45,769 nt of DNA. It comes from Roseinatronobacter ekhonensis (GTDB lineage: Bacteria > Pseudomonadota > Alphaproteobacteria > Rhodobacterales > Rhodobacteraceae). The DNA lies in assembly GCF_900499075.1 (NCBI RefSeq), contig NZ_UIHC01000026.1:1-45769 (forward strand), written 5' to 3'. This document shows positions 23,830-31,513 of the stretch, piece by piece. Each line of letters opens with the position of its first letter. The stretch's first letter is position 1. Under the pieces are notes generated by a model. The model had not been told where the DNA came from and searched no databases. It saw only the letters and a program-made list of their open reading frames with translations. A program made the translations under genes and the position numbers.

Positions 23830-25188
23830 TTATTCGGCTGGCGTTGCCGAAGGTGGTGCGATGTCCCAGACCTTTTGGTCCAGACCACTTGCCTGGTCGT
23901 CTTCCTCGACCTTCAGGCCGATGGTCTTTTCAAGAATGAAGCCCAGCACCAATGCGGTGACAACGCCCGTCCCCACGCAAGCCAGAATGCCGACCACCTG
24001 CATCACGATCCCGATCTGGCCATGTTGGAATGCATAGGCGCCGTCCTCGAAGCCCAGATAACCGCCGCGCGCGGTGCCGGCCTTGAAGATACCCAGCATG
24101 ATCAGCCCGTAGCTGCCCGCGCCCAAAAACAGTGGGAACAGTTTGTGTTCGTCAATGCCGCGCTTGAGCGTGAACTCGTAGACCGCATAGGCGACAAAGG
24201 GCGCGCCAAGGGCCACAAGGAACATCTGCCACGGCAGATACACATCGAACCCCGACGCGCCTGCAACGTAGCCAGCAAGCGGGCCAAGCAGAGTATAGGC
24301 GTAGCTGCGGGTTTTATACGCGATCAACAAACCCGAAATTGCGCCACCAGCCCAAGCCAGACCGTAATTGTTAAACGCAATGCCAACGCTGGTATTGGCC
24401 ATGGTCACGCTGACCGCCAATGCTTCGGGGTCGAAAAAGAACAGGCAGGACAGGATCACCATGGGCAACGAGGCAAAGATCGTCACAAGCCCTGTAGCCG
24501 CCAGCCCGATGCTGGGGGCATCATAGCTGGCCACCTTGGGGTGTGGGCCGAACATGCCGGGACGCGCGCCCAGTTTCGGGACCATGACCAGCGCCATGCC
24601 TGCCGGGAACAGGTAGACGAAACCGACGCCGAAGAAGTCGTGAAAACCGGGGTTGGTCAACGGCCCGACAGAGCCCCATGTTGCCCAGCTAAGCGCCGAG
24701 GACACCACCGTCGCGACCGCGCAAAAGATAAAATAGGCCGCGGCCTTCATGCGTTCTGCCACAGCGAAATGGAACAACACATTGATGATGCCGGCAAAGC
24801 ACGCAAGGAAGAAGATGAATATCTGGAACGTGTTCAGACCGGGAAAGACGCCCGGATCGACCTCATGCGCACGGGCGTTGGCCATTCCGCCAGCCAGCCA
24901 CCAATCCTTGATGGAGTCGGTCAGCGTTGCCCCTTCCATGATGTAGTATTGCGCGGCCCAAAAGCCGAACCCGATTATGAAATAGGTGGCAAACCCGATG
25001 AAAAAGCCCAACAGCTTTTCAAGGGTCGAGTTGAGCAGATTGTTGCTGCGGGTCGTGCCCGCGTCGATCATCAGCAGGCCGACAACGACCATGATGGCCC
25101 CGACCGTGCCAGAGGCATAGACAAGGTTCTGCACAAGCGAGTTCAGTGTGACCTGCTCGGCAAAGACGGTTTCCAGATTGAGTGACAT
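23830..25188 (-). CDS. Divergent Amt-family transporter, candidate methylamine carrier
   Basis: A 452-residue inner-membrane protein with about eleven hydrophobic segments and the Amt landmark AVAERMK (142-148). The pore twin histidines of Amt proteins are missing: the TM5 region reads DFFGVGFVYLFPAG (184-197) and the TM10 region FPLFLGAGSYG (351-361), each with hydrophobic residues where His is expected. The ATG at 25188 follows GGAG by about 8 bases; upstream ATGs are in frame. Position between the tmm and dmm genes suggests uptake of methylated amines. Ammonium transport is possible but less supported. Confidence 0.75.
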   Translation of the reverse strand: MSLNLETVFAEQVTLNSLVQNLVYASGTVGAIMVVVGLLMIDAGTTRSNNLLNSTLEKLLGFFIGFATYFIIGFGFWAAQYYIMEGATLTDSIKDWWLAGGMANARAHEVDPGVFPGLNTFQIFIFFLACFAGIINVLFHFAVAERMKAAAYFIFCAVATVVSSALSWATWGSVGPLTNPGFHDFFGVGFVYLFPAGMALVMVPKLGARPGMFGPHPKVASYDAPSIGLAATGLVTIFASLPMVILSCLFFFDPEALAVSVTMANTSVGIAFNNYGLAWAGGAISGLLIAYKTRSYAYTLLGPLAGYVAGASGFDVYLPWQMFLVALGAPFVAYAVYEFTLKRGIDEHKLFPLFLGAGSYGLIMLGIFKAGTARGGYLGFEDGAYAFQHGQIGIVMQVVGILACVGTGVVTALVLGFILEKTIGLKVEEDDQASGLDQKVWDIAPPSATPAE

Positions 25189-25510
25189 TTCATTCTCCAT
25201 GACCGGCAGCAGGGTGCGGGGTATCCCCTCGCGCTCGCTGGATGGGTCTTGATCCCTGTTGTCTGTCGCCGACTCTTGAACCAATTTTACAACCGGTTGC
25301 CGGGACAGGAAAAGGATGACCCTAGGTTCAGGTTTTACAAAGCAAAAAATTGCCCTTTGCGAATAAAACTTTCCTAGAAGTGGGAAATTGGCCTGATATT
25401 TGGTCCAAATTTCCTGGCTTGAGGCCCATATGGTTCAAACTGGTTCGAAATTCGGTCTTATCTGCGAATCGGTTGTGGCCGGTCCGAATCAGTCATCAGC
25501 GGGCTGCCTG
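25189..25510. promoter_or_regulatory. Upstream region of the Amt-like gene with TGGT repeats
   Basis: This 322-bp gap holds no gene that I can support. ACCAAT is at 25280-25285, CAACCGGTTG a few bases on, a 13-base palindrome ATTTGGTCCAAAT at 25398-25410, and TGGTTC twice, exactly 10 bp apart, at 25431 and 25441. These resemble the repeats upstream of dmmD and tmm and probably form the amt control region. No convincing -35/-10 pair was found. Confidence 0.5.
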
Positions 25511-26539
25511 CTAGCTGGAAGGCACCGGTGCGTTTTGCTGCACGCGAAACATGTTGATGCGGTCGCGGTCTTCTTCCGGGGTCAGGCTGTAGGCCTCTGC
25601 GTAGCGTTTGCGCAATGCTGACGGGCTGGAAAACCCAGACGCCAGAGCAATCTCGCGCAGCGGGCGGTTGGAATACATGACCAACTGGCGCGCCGCATCA
25701 AGCCGTTTCTCGCGGTAATAAAGCTTGGGGCTCTTGCCAAGTTGCATCTTGAACAACCTTTCCAGGTGCCGTGGCGAAATGCCGATCTGCTCGCAGATAT
25801 CGCCCACCGCAATCGGGTCTTCCAGATGGTCATCCATGATCCGCAATGCCTGCCCGACGGGTTCGGGCAGCATATCGGACGCGGCGGTCGAACGAAGCGC
25901 GGGCACGCGCTGGCGCACGCCGTCGCCACGCACGAACGGGTGCTGGAACCAGCAGGCTACTTCGGTTGTCACCTCGTCGCCCAAGCGCTGCTGGATCAAC
26001 CGTAAGGCAAGGTCAAACCCGGCTGCCGCACCGGAAATCGTAACGCGGCGGCGGTCGACCATGATGACATCATCGGTCGTGCGATGGTCGGGGAATTCAT
26101 CCGCGAAAGCCGCAGCATAACACCAATGCACAGAGGTGACATGCCCGTCCAACAGCCCAGAGCGTGCAAGCGGGAACACACCACCGCTGACGCCGCCCAT
26201 GATCGCGCCATGGCGCGCGCGGTTGCGCAATGCGCCATAGCCCTTGCGCGGGTCGATGAACGTGCCGGTGGGCGGCGATAGCAAGAACAGGTAATCCAGA
26301 TGCGCCGCCCCTGCGAGGGCGCAGTTGGGATGGAATGCCACCGCCGCGCTGCTTTCGACAGGGCCACCCTCTTCCGAGATCAGGGTCCATTCAAACGCGC
26401 GGGTGTCGGCAATTTCATTGGCCGCGCGCAATGGCTCTATCATAGAGGTCAGGCAGGCCATGGGAAAGCCCGGAAAAATCAGGAAGCCAAGCTGGATATT
26501 TTCATTTTCAGTCATACTATGTATACTGCGGGTAAACAT
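25511..26539 (-). CDS. GlxA-family AraC-type regulator
   Basis: A 342-residue transcription factor with an N-terminal DJ-1/PfpI-like ligand domain (about 15-185) and a C-terminal AraC double helix-turn-helix (about 235-330, including PLREIALASGFSSPSALRKR). Relatives such as GbdR and CdhR control glycine betaine, carnitine and related methylated-amine genes and usually activate. The start at 26539 has AAGGAG 8 bases upstream, better than the internal ATG at 26515. It is divergent from the XRE-cupin gene (65 bp). AraC-type proteins bind direct repeats, so it could read the phased TTGGT repeats nearby. Confidence 0.87.
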   Translation of the reverse strand: MFTRSIHSMTENENIQLGFLIFPGFPMACLTSMIEPLRAANEIADTRAFEWTLISEEGGPVESSAAVAFHPNCALAGAAHLDYLFLLSPPTGTFIDPRKGYGALRNRARHGAIMGGVSGGVFPLARSGLLDGHVTSVHWCYAAAFADEFPDHRTTDDVIMVDRRRVTISGAAAGFDLALRLIQQRLGDEVTTEVACWFQHPFVRGDGVRQRVPALRSTAASDMLPEPVGQALRIMDDHLEDPIAVGDICEQIGISPRHLERLFKMQLGKSPKLYYREKRLDAARQLVMYSNRPLREIALASGFSSPSALRKRYAEAYSLTPEEDRDRINMFRVQQNAPVPSS

Positions 26540-26604
26540 TTCGCAGGCTCCTTGATGACCCGATCTCTAGCGGTCATGGACGAATGATTGGCAAAGGGCG
26601 ATAG

Positions 26605-27267
26605 ATGACGACGACTGTTGAAACCGCTGACATGGCTGGACGGGCCGCGCAGTTGCGTCAGGATCCGCACAGCACCCGCGAAGAACGCGAAAAGGTGCTG
26701 GAGGTGGCAATTGGGCGCGAAGTCCGCGCGTTTCGGCGGCAAAAGGGCATCACCGTGGCTGATCTGGCCGAGTTGACGGGCCTGTCCATCGGGATGTTGT
26801 CGAAGATAGAGAATGGAAACACCTCTCCGTCGTTGACTACCTTGCAGGCGCTGTCGCATGCGTTGAGCGTGCCGCTCACTGCCTTTTTTCGCGGCTTCGA
26901 AGAACATCGCGAAGCCGTCCACACCCCCGCTGGCACCGGGGTAGAAACCGAGCGCGCCGGCACGCGCGCGGGCCATCAATATAACCTGCTTGGGCATATC
27001 GGGTCCAATGCCAGCGGCGTTATGGTCGAGCCCTACCTGATTACGCTGACCCACGAGTCCGACATTTTCCCAACCTTCCAGCATGGCGGAATTGAAACGA
27101 TCTATATGCTGGAAGGGGAATTGCAGTATCGCCATAACGATACACTCTATCACTTGCAGCCTGGTGACACGTTGTTTTTCGACGCAGATGCGCCGCACGG
27201 GCCAGAGGTTCTGGACAAGCTTCCGGCCCGTTATCTGTCTATCATCGCCTATCCGCAAAGCACCTGA
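26605..27267 (+). CDS. XRE-family regulator with cupin domain
   Basis: The 220-residue protein has an XRE helix-turn-helix (about 38-93, with LAELTGLSIGMLSKIENG) and a C-terminal cupin (about 140-215, with HGGIETIYMLEGE and LQPGDTLFFDADAPH). Such proteins sense small molecules in the cupin and often control amine, polyamine or amino-acid genes. It is divergent from the GlxA-like gene and convergent with dmmC, 3 bp apart. AAAGGG lies about 6 bases before the ATG. Its target is not evident. Confidence 0.87.
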   Translation: MTTTVETADMAGRAAQLRQDPHSTREEREKVLEVAIGREVRAFRRQKGITVADLAELTGLSIGMLSKIENGNTSPSLTTLQALSHALSVPLTAFFRGFEEHREAVHTPAGTGVETERAGTRAGHQYNLLGHIGSNASGVMVEPYLITLTHESDIFPTFQHGGIETIYMLEGELQYRHNDTLYHLQPGDTLFFDADAPHGPEVLDKLPARYLSIIAYPQST

Positions 27268-27270
27268 CAT

Positions 27271-28338
27271 TCAGCGGCGCAGCGGTGGCTCTGTGTCCAG
27301 ATCAGGCCAGATACCGGGTGACGTGGTCTGCCCATCGTCATATTGCGACAGATAATCCAGAATCATCGGGCGATTGTCGATGAATCCTTTATAGGTTGCC
27401 AGTTCCTCGGGCAGATCACGGATCACGCGGTGCAAACGGCGGCCCCATTTCGGCACGGTCACGAGGTCTTCCAGCGCGATCAGGTAGCAGCGGATCGGGA
27501 AGACCAGCGCGTTAGAGCGCGGCAGGCGAAAGAAGGTCTGCAACTCCACCCGCAAATGCTGCTTGCGGCCCACGTTTTCGGGCGTCAGCATGGTCTTTTG
27601 AATGCCCCATTTGTGGTAGTTTTCGGGGCTGGTATCCAGCAACGGGTTGACCGTCATCGTCCAGTTCAACCGCCGCGCGGGGCTGCCTTGCTGCACATTC
27701 AGCAGGAATTTCAGCGCGCGTTTGAACACGCCCATTTCATGCGCCATCGGCACCGGCGCGTGCCATTCGAAAAAGTTCATCCCGATGTCGAAATCCAGCG
27801 ACCAGTCGGCCTGTGTTGTGACCATGCCCGCATCCATCCACAGGTTGTTTTCGCGCTGGTCCAGCACCGCGAAATCGCCTTGGGTCTGGCGGGTAATGTA
27901 CTCCATCGGTCCATAGGGCAGGCTGGACTCGTCCATGAAGGTAAAGGTGTCATCAATGCCCAGAGGCTTGTTGACCCAGCGCCATGTCGCGCCGTCGCGG
28001 TGCAGCTCGAACAGGTCGGGGTAATCCTCGGATTTGCTGACCATGATCAGCTCCAGCAAGTCCCACCCCGCCAGCGTCATATGCGGCAGTGACTGGCAGC
28101 GCAGCGGGTCATCCGCCAAGACCTGCGCGCGGTCGCGCATTTCCGAGATGTAATGCTCGTCCACATCGAAGCGCTTTTCGTAGACCGACCCTTCCGGCCC
28201 GCCGCGGTGGCGTTCCATGTTGACCGAATACATGTAGCTGTCTTCGTGGAAGGGGAAGGGAAAACGCCGGATTGCCCATTCCGAGTTGCGGAAGGTGTAG
28301 TCGTCGCGGAAGGTTTCGTCGTTGAACTGGATCGTCAT
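27271..28338 (-). CDS. dmmC: Dimethylamine monooxygenase heme subunit (DUF3445, oxidative N-demethylase)
   Basis: A 355-residue protein of the DUF3445 / heme-dependent oxidative N-demethylase family, taken as the catalytic subunit of dimethylamine monooxygenase (dimethylamine to methylamine plus formaldehyde or a THF-bound C1 unit). Family landmarks are an aromatic-rich N-terminus and the region LFFEWHAPVP-like at about 190 (here MNFFEWHAPVP). I cannot name the heme ligand from sequence alone. ATG 28338 is chosen; the frame extends upstream. It is the last gene of dmmDABC, 13 bp after dmmB. Subunit letters follow gene order and could differ from other schemes. Confidence 0.82.
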   Translation of the reverse strand: MTIQFNDETFRDDYTFRNSEWAIRRFPFPFHEDSYMYSVNMERHRGGPEGSVYEKRFDVDEHYISEMRDRAQVLADDPLRCQSLPHMTLAGWDLLELIMVSKSEDYPDLFELHRDGATWRWVNKPLGIDDTFTFMDESSLPYGPMEYITRQTQGDFAVLDQRENNLWMDAGMVTTQADWSLDFDIGMNFFEWHAPVPMAHEMGVFKRALKFLLNVQQGSPARRLNWTMTVNPLLDTSPENYHKWGIQKTMLTPENVGRKQHLRVELQTFFRLPRSNALVFPIRCYLIALEDLVTVPKWGRRLHRVIRDLPEELATYKGFIDNRPMILDYLSQYDDGQTTSPGIWPDLDTEPPLRR

Positions 28339-28351
28339 GGTCCCGTCTCCT

Positions 28352-29314
28352 TTACCTGTCCAGCACCAGCCGGCTGCCTTCGAACCGGCTGACACAGGGC
28401 ATGATCTTGCTGCCGTCGCGCTCGTCATCTTCCAGCCAGTGGTCGTTATGTTGCAACGTGCCGTCATGCGCGATCACGCGGGTTTCGCATTGCCCGCAGG
28501 CGCCGCCACGGCACAGATAGGGCGCATCGACGCCCTCGCGCTCCATTGCTTCCAGCAGGCTTTCATGTTCGCCGACGGTGATGGTTTTGCCCGTTTGCGC
28601 CAGGTCCACCGTGAATGGTTTGCCGGATTGCGGGGCAAGGAATTCTTCGGAATGCACGGCCTCGGGCGGCCAGCCAAGCCGTTCGGCGGTGGCCAGAACC
28701 CAGTCGATCATCCCGCGCGGGCCGCAGACATAAACATGCGTGCCCGGCGGCTGACCCGACAGCAGGCGTTCCAGCGGGATTTGCTGGTTCTGGTCGTCCA
28801 GATACAGGTTGACCCGTTTGGGATGCGCCGCGCGCAAGTCGTCGGCATAGCTGGCCAGCGCTTGCGACCGGGCGGAATAGTGCAATTCGAACGCGCCGCC
28901 CGTGGTCTGCAATTGCTTGATCTGCGCCACAAACGGCGTGATCCCGATGCCGCCCGCGATCATCAGGTGCTTGCGCGCGGTCAGATCCAGCGCGAACAGG
29001 TTGACCGGCATGCCCAGCATCAGCTTGTCCCCGACCTGTACCTTGTCATGCAGGAATACGGACCCGCCACGTCCGGCCGCGTCGCGCCGCACGGAAATGG
29101 CGTATTGCGTGGGGTCCATCGGGTCCGACATCAGCGAATAGGGGTTCAGGCGGGTCTTGGCACCATCCTGCATTTCAACGACCGTATGCGCCCCGCCGGA
29201 AAACGGCGGCAGCGCCTTGCCGCTTGCATGGGCGAATTCGAAGCGCGTGACCAAATCGTTCAGCTTGACCTTGGCCGTGACGATAACGGGCAGCTTTTCC
29301 AGACCGGCGCTCAT
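28352..29314 (-). CDS. dmmB: Dimethylamine monooxygenase reductase (PDR/VanB-type)
   Basis: The 320-residue electron-transfer protein has an FMN/FAD-binding FNR-like domain, an NAD domain (GGIGITPFVAQIKQL) and a C-terminal plant-type 2Fe-2S ferredoxin domain with Cys268, Cys273, Cys276 and Cys307 (CRGGACGQC then MPC). It would pass electrons from NAD(P)H towards the heme subunit. The ATG at 29314 overlaps the dmmA stop by 4 bp (ATGA); the longer upstream frame is a shadow of dmmA. Confidence 0.87.
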   Translation of the reverse strand: MSAGLEKLPVIVTAKVKLNDLVTRFEFAHASGKALPPFSGGAHTVVEMQDGAKTRLNPYSLMSDPMDPTQYAISVRRDAAGRGGSVFLHDKVQVGDKLMLGMPVNLFALDLTARKHLMIAGGIGITPFVAQIKQLQTTGGAFELHYSARSQALASYADDLRAAHPKRVNLYLDDQNQQIPLERLLSGQPPGTHVYVCGPRGMIDWVLATAERLGWPPEAVHSEEFLAPQSGKPFTVDLAQTGKTITVGEHESLLEAMEREGVDAPYLCRGGACGQCETRVIAHDGTLQHNDHWLEDDERDGSKIMPCVSRFEGSRLVLDR

Positions 29315-29919
29315 GAATACAGCTCCACCGATGGGGGCACGTTGCCGGGGTCTTCGGCATCTATGCAGACGCCCTGAAACGCGGCCAGCCTGCGCGAGTA
29401 ATGGTCGCGCACAAACAGGTTCAGCCCGCAATGGCCGCATTGGAACGGGTCGGTCATCACGTCTTCGGTGATGCCCTTGCAATGCACGCATTGCACGCGC
29501 CGCGCGACGGACCCGCGATGTTCGGTCTGGATGGCGGATTTCGGAATCCCGATCTGCAGGGCCAGCGCCATGGCCTGCCCGATCAGCCCCTCCGTTCCGG
29601 CCAGATAGATCTGCGCACCCATCGGCGCTGCGCTGAAAACCCGGTGCAAGCGCTGCGTGCAGGCGGGGTAGCTGGGCGCGATGTGCAAGATGTCCGGGGC
29701 GGCGGCGCGAAGCGGGTCGGTGAACCGCTCGCCCGTGTGCTTAGGTATGTAGATGACATGCGCGCGATGCATCAGCTCCGGGTCGGCCTGTGCGACCGCC
29801 AAAAGCGCCTCTGCGCCTTCAGCATCGGCAAGCATGATTTGTGCAGCACCCGCGCGCGGGGCGAGCGCTCCATAGGTCGGGCGGCTGGCAATGGAGGGGG
29901 GGAAGTCGAACGTGCTCAT
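29311..29919 (-). CDS. dmmA: Dimethylamine monooxygenase subunit DmmA-family protein
   Basis: A 202-residue protein with a nucleotide/flavin-reductase-like alpha/beta fold in the first 140 residues and a C-terminal rubredoxin-like knuckle pair, CVHC at 144-147 and CGHC at 161-164. It is assigned to the DmmA family by these features and by its place between the GcvT-like gene and the reductase. The Cys pairs probably bind one metal for electron transfer or structure. It starts at 29919 after a hairpin. Confidence 0.8.
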   Translation of the reverse strand: MSTFDFPPSIASRPTYGALAPRAGAAQIMLADAEGAEALLAVAQADPELMHRAHVIYIPKHTGERFTDPLRAAAPDILHIAPSYPACTQRLHRVFSAAPMGAQIYLAGTEGLIGQAMALALQIGIPKSAIQTEHRGSVARRVQCVHCKGITEDVMTDPFQCGHCGLNLFVRDHYSRRLAAFQGVCIDAEDPGNVPPSVELYS

Positions 29920-29945
29920 CCGGCGTGCATCTCCTGTCTGGCAGG

Positions 29946-29969
29946 GGGCGCGCGTAGGGCCGCGCGCCC
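29946..29969 (-). other. Intercistronic stem-loop between dmmD and dmmA
   Basis: A perfect 9-bp stem GGGCGCGCG / CGCGCGCCC with a six-base loop lies 10 bp after the dmmD stop and 26 bp before dmmA. No T-run follows, so readthrough is expected; a role in differential transcript stability is inferred. Confidence 0.55.
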
Positions 29970-29979
29970 TGTTGGCGGT

Positions 29980-31116
29980 TTAGCCCTTGGCGGTGCGGCG
30001 CTTTTTGTCCGGGTCGTAGAAGGGCATGGAATGGGCCACGCAGGGGATTTCGCCATCCGCGTTCTTGACCACCATGGCCGTGCCATCGACCGCGCAGTCC
30101 ACCGGCATCCGGGCAATCCCGACATTGTGCTTGTTGAGCGAGGAATACATGCCGATGGTCACAACCCCGACCTGGTTGCCGTCTTTCATCAGCGCGGCAC
30201 CTTCCTCGGCAGGGGTGGTGCCTTCCAGTTTCACACCGTAAATCTTGAAGCGTTCCTTGCCCTTCAGGCGGTAGTGTTCTTCCGCGCCGCGAAAGCCGGT
30301 CTTGCCCTTCGATACGGTGAAATCCAGCCCCAGCTCCCACAGAGTATCGCCGGCCTTTTCATCCTCGAACGGATACTGATCGGAATTGTCATACGGGTAG
30401 AACAGCAGGTAGCTTTCAGCGCGCAGCCAGTCGAGCGTGGTGAAGCGCGTCGGGATAATCCCCATCGGGGCGCCGTGTTCGACCAATCCGTCCCAGATTG
30501 CCACGGCATCTTGTGCGCGGCAGAAAATCTCGTACCCGCGCTCGCCGGTGTATCCAGTCCGCGAGATCATGACCGGCTTATCCCAAAGCATTGTCTGAAC
30601 ATGAGAGAAATAGGCAAGATCACGAATGCCAGGAACCCCCTGTTTTTCCAGGAAATCCACCGCCATCGGCCCTTGCAATGAAATGTCATGCAGGTTGTCG
30701 TCGAAGCGGATATCGACGTCGCGGCCCATGGCTGCCATGGTCAGTTGCTCATGCCCCTGACCCGCGCCATGGACAACCATGTAAGCATTCGGGCCGGTGC
30801 GATAGATCACGCAATCGTCGATGAACTTGCCTTCGTCGTTCAACATGGTCGCGTAGGAACTGCGGCCCGGCTTGATCTTGTCGGCGTTGCGCGTGGTTGC
30901 GCGGTCGATGACATGAAACGCATGCGGGCCGACGACATGCACTTTTTTCAGGCCTGACACGTCCATGAACCCGGCCTTGGTGCGGATCGCGAGGTACTCT
31001 TCTTTCTGATCCTTGTCGTAGCTCCAGGCGGTGCCCATCCCCGACCAGTCCTCTAGGTTCGAACCCATCGCGCGGTGACGGTCTGCCAATGCTGAAAATC
31101 GCCAAGATTGCGTCAT
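29980..31116 (-). CDS. dmmD: GcvT-like aminomethyltransferase, DmmD
   Basis: The 378-residue protein is a stand-alone GcvT-fold THF-dependent aminomethyltransferase (YgfZ/GcvT family), with GERGYEIF and GMYSSLNKHNVGIARMPVD as family-like segments. In the order D-A-B-C it matches the dmmDABC operon of roseobacters, where it is thought to capture the C1 unit released by dimethylamine demethylation on THF. The ATG at 31116 has GGGAG about 9 bases upstream; an ATG at 31131 is also in frame. It is divergent from mgsA. Confidence 0.83.
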   Translation of the reverse strand: MTQSWRFSALADRHRAMGSNLEDWSGMGTAWSYDKDQKEEYLAIRTKAGFMDVSGLKKVHVVGPHAFHVIDRATTRNADKIKPGRSSYATMLNDEGKFIDDCVIYRTGPNAYMVVHGAGQGHEQLTMAAMGRDVDIRFDDNLHDISLQGPMAVDFLEKQGVPGIRDLAYFSHVQTMLWDKPVMISRTGYTGERGYEIFCRAQDAVAIWDGLVEHGAPMGIIPTRFTTLDWLRAESYLLFYPYDNSDQYPFEDEKAGDTLWELGLDFTVSKGKTGFRGAEEHYRLKGKERFKIYGVKLEGTTPAEEGAALMKDGNQVGVVTIGMYSSLNKHNVGIARMPVDCAVDGTAMVVKNADGEIPCVAHSMPFYDPDKKRRTAKG

Positions 31117-31141
31117 GTCTGTCTCTCCCATCGTCTGTGTG

Positions 31142-31164
31142 GCGCATTTTGGTATAAATTGGTT
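31142..31164 (+). repeat. TTGGT direct-repeat element, copy 1 (dmmD side)
   Basis: The element begins GCGCATT and carries TTGGT at 31149-31153 and 31159-31163, exactly 10 bp apart. It begins 26 bp upstream of the dmmD start codon. Most bases match copy 2 at 31298-31322, allowing a two-base length difference. Confidence 0.6.
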
Positions 31165-31297
31165 TTGCTTGCCTGCTGGCGGAGCGAGGTGATTGCGCCT
31201 TCTAAGTCAAAGCAGACCACACTGAGCCAAAAAATCAACATAAAAAGAAAAATATATTCCTGATAGGCAATAAATCTGTTCTAAATTGGTGCGAGTT

Positions 31298-31322
31298 GCG
31301 CATTCTTGGTGCTAAATTGGTT
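31298..31322 (+). repeat. TTGGT direct-repeat element, copy 2 (mgsA side)
   Basis: This copy also begins GCGCATT and carries TTGGT at 31306-31310 and 31317-31321, 11 bp apart, within TAAATTGGTT, which is also present in copy 1. It lies about 190 bp upstream of mgsA. Confidence 0.6.
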
Positions 31323-31458
31323 CTCAATTGGCGCAAGCTCACCGAATCGGGCCAGCGCAAGATCGCCGCGCGTGCGTGCCCAAGTGATCGCTCAGGAATT
31401 GGGCAAGGCGGCTTTAGGATATTTCCGCTTAGGAAAAAATAATTCTTATCAGTTGATG

Positions 31459-31472
31459 GGCGGTTGGATTGC
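31459..31472 (+). promoter_or_regulatory. Possible sigma-54 promoter of mgsABC
   Basis: GG at 31459-31460 and GC at 31471-31472 have the required 10-base spacing, with TTGC at the -12 side. The -24 side (GGGCGG) fits poorly with TGGCA. It would give a leader of about 30 bases before mgsA. Nitrogen-linked genes often use sigma-54, but the match is weak. Confidence 0.25.
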
Positions 31473-31513
31473 TGCTAGCGTGTGATCAACCCCAAGACCA
31501 AGAGGAACAAGCC

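Larger units (their letters stand above)
31117..31513. promoter_or_regulatory. dmm/mgs divergent control region
   Basis: This 397-bp gap holds no gene. It contains a long imperfect direct repeat (31142-31164 and 31298-31322, listed separately), a third CTAAATTGGT at 31281-31290 that is 31 bp from the same word at 31312-31321, CAATTG at 31325-31330, an AT-rich middle (31229-31265) and a possible sigma-54 site near mgsA. Control of both operons from here is inferred. Confidence 0.6.

Noticed and set aside
23875-25185. 436-residue open frame opposite the Amt-like gene
   Set aside because: Fully antisense to a well supported membrane protein and very rich in His, Gln, Arg and Asp, as expected from reverse-complemented hydrophobic codons.
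31229-31265. Riboswitch or small RNA in the dmm/mgs gap
   Set aside because: The stretch is AT-rich and without a stable stem or terminator; the repeats are better read as protein-binding sites.
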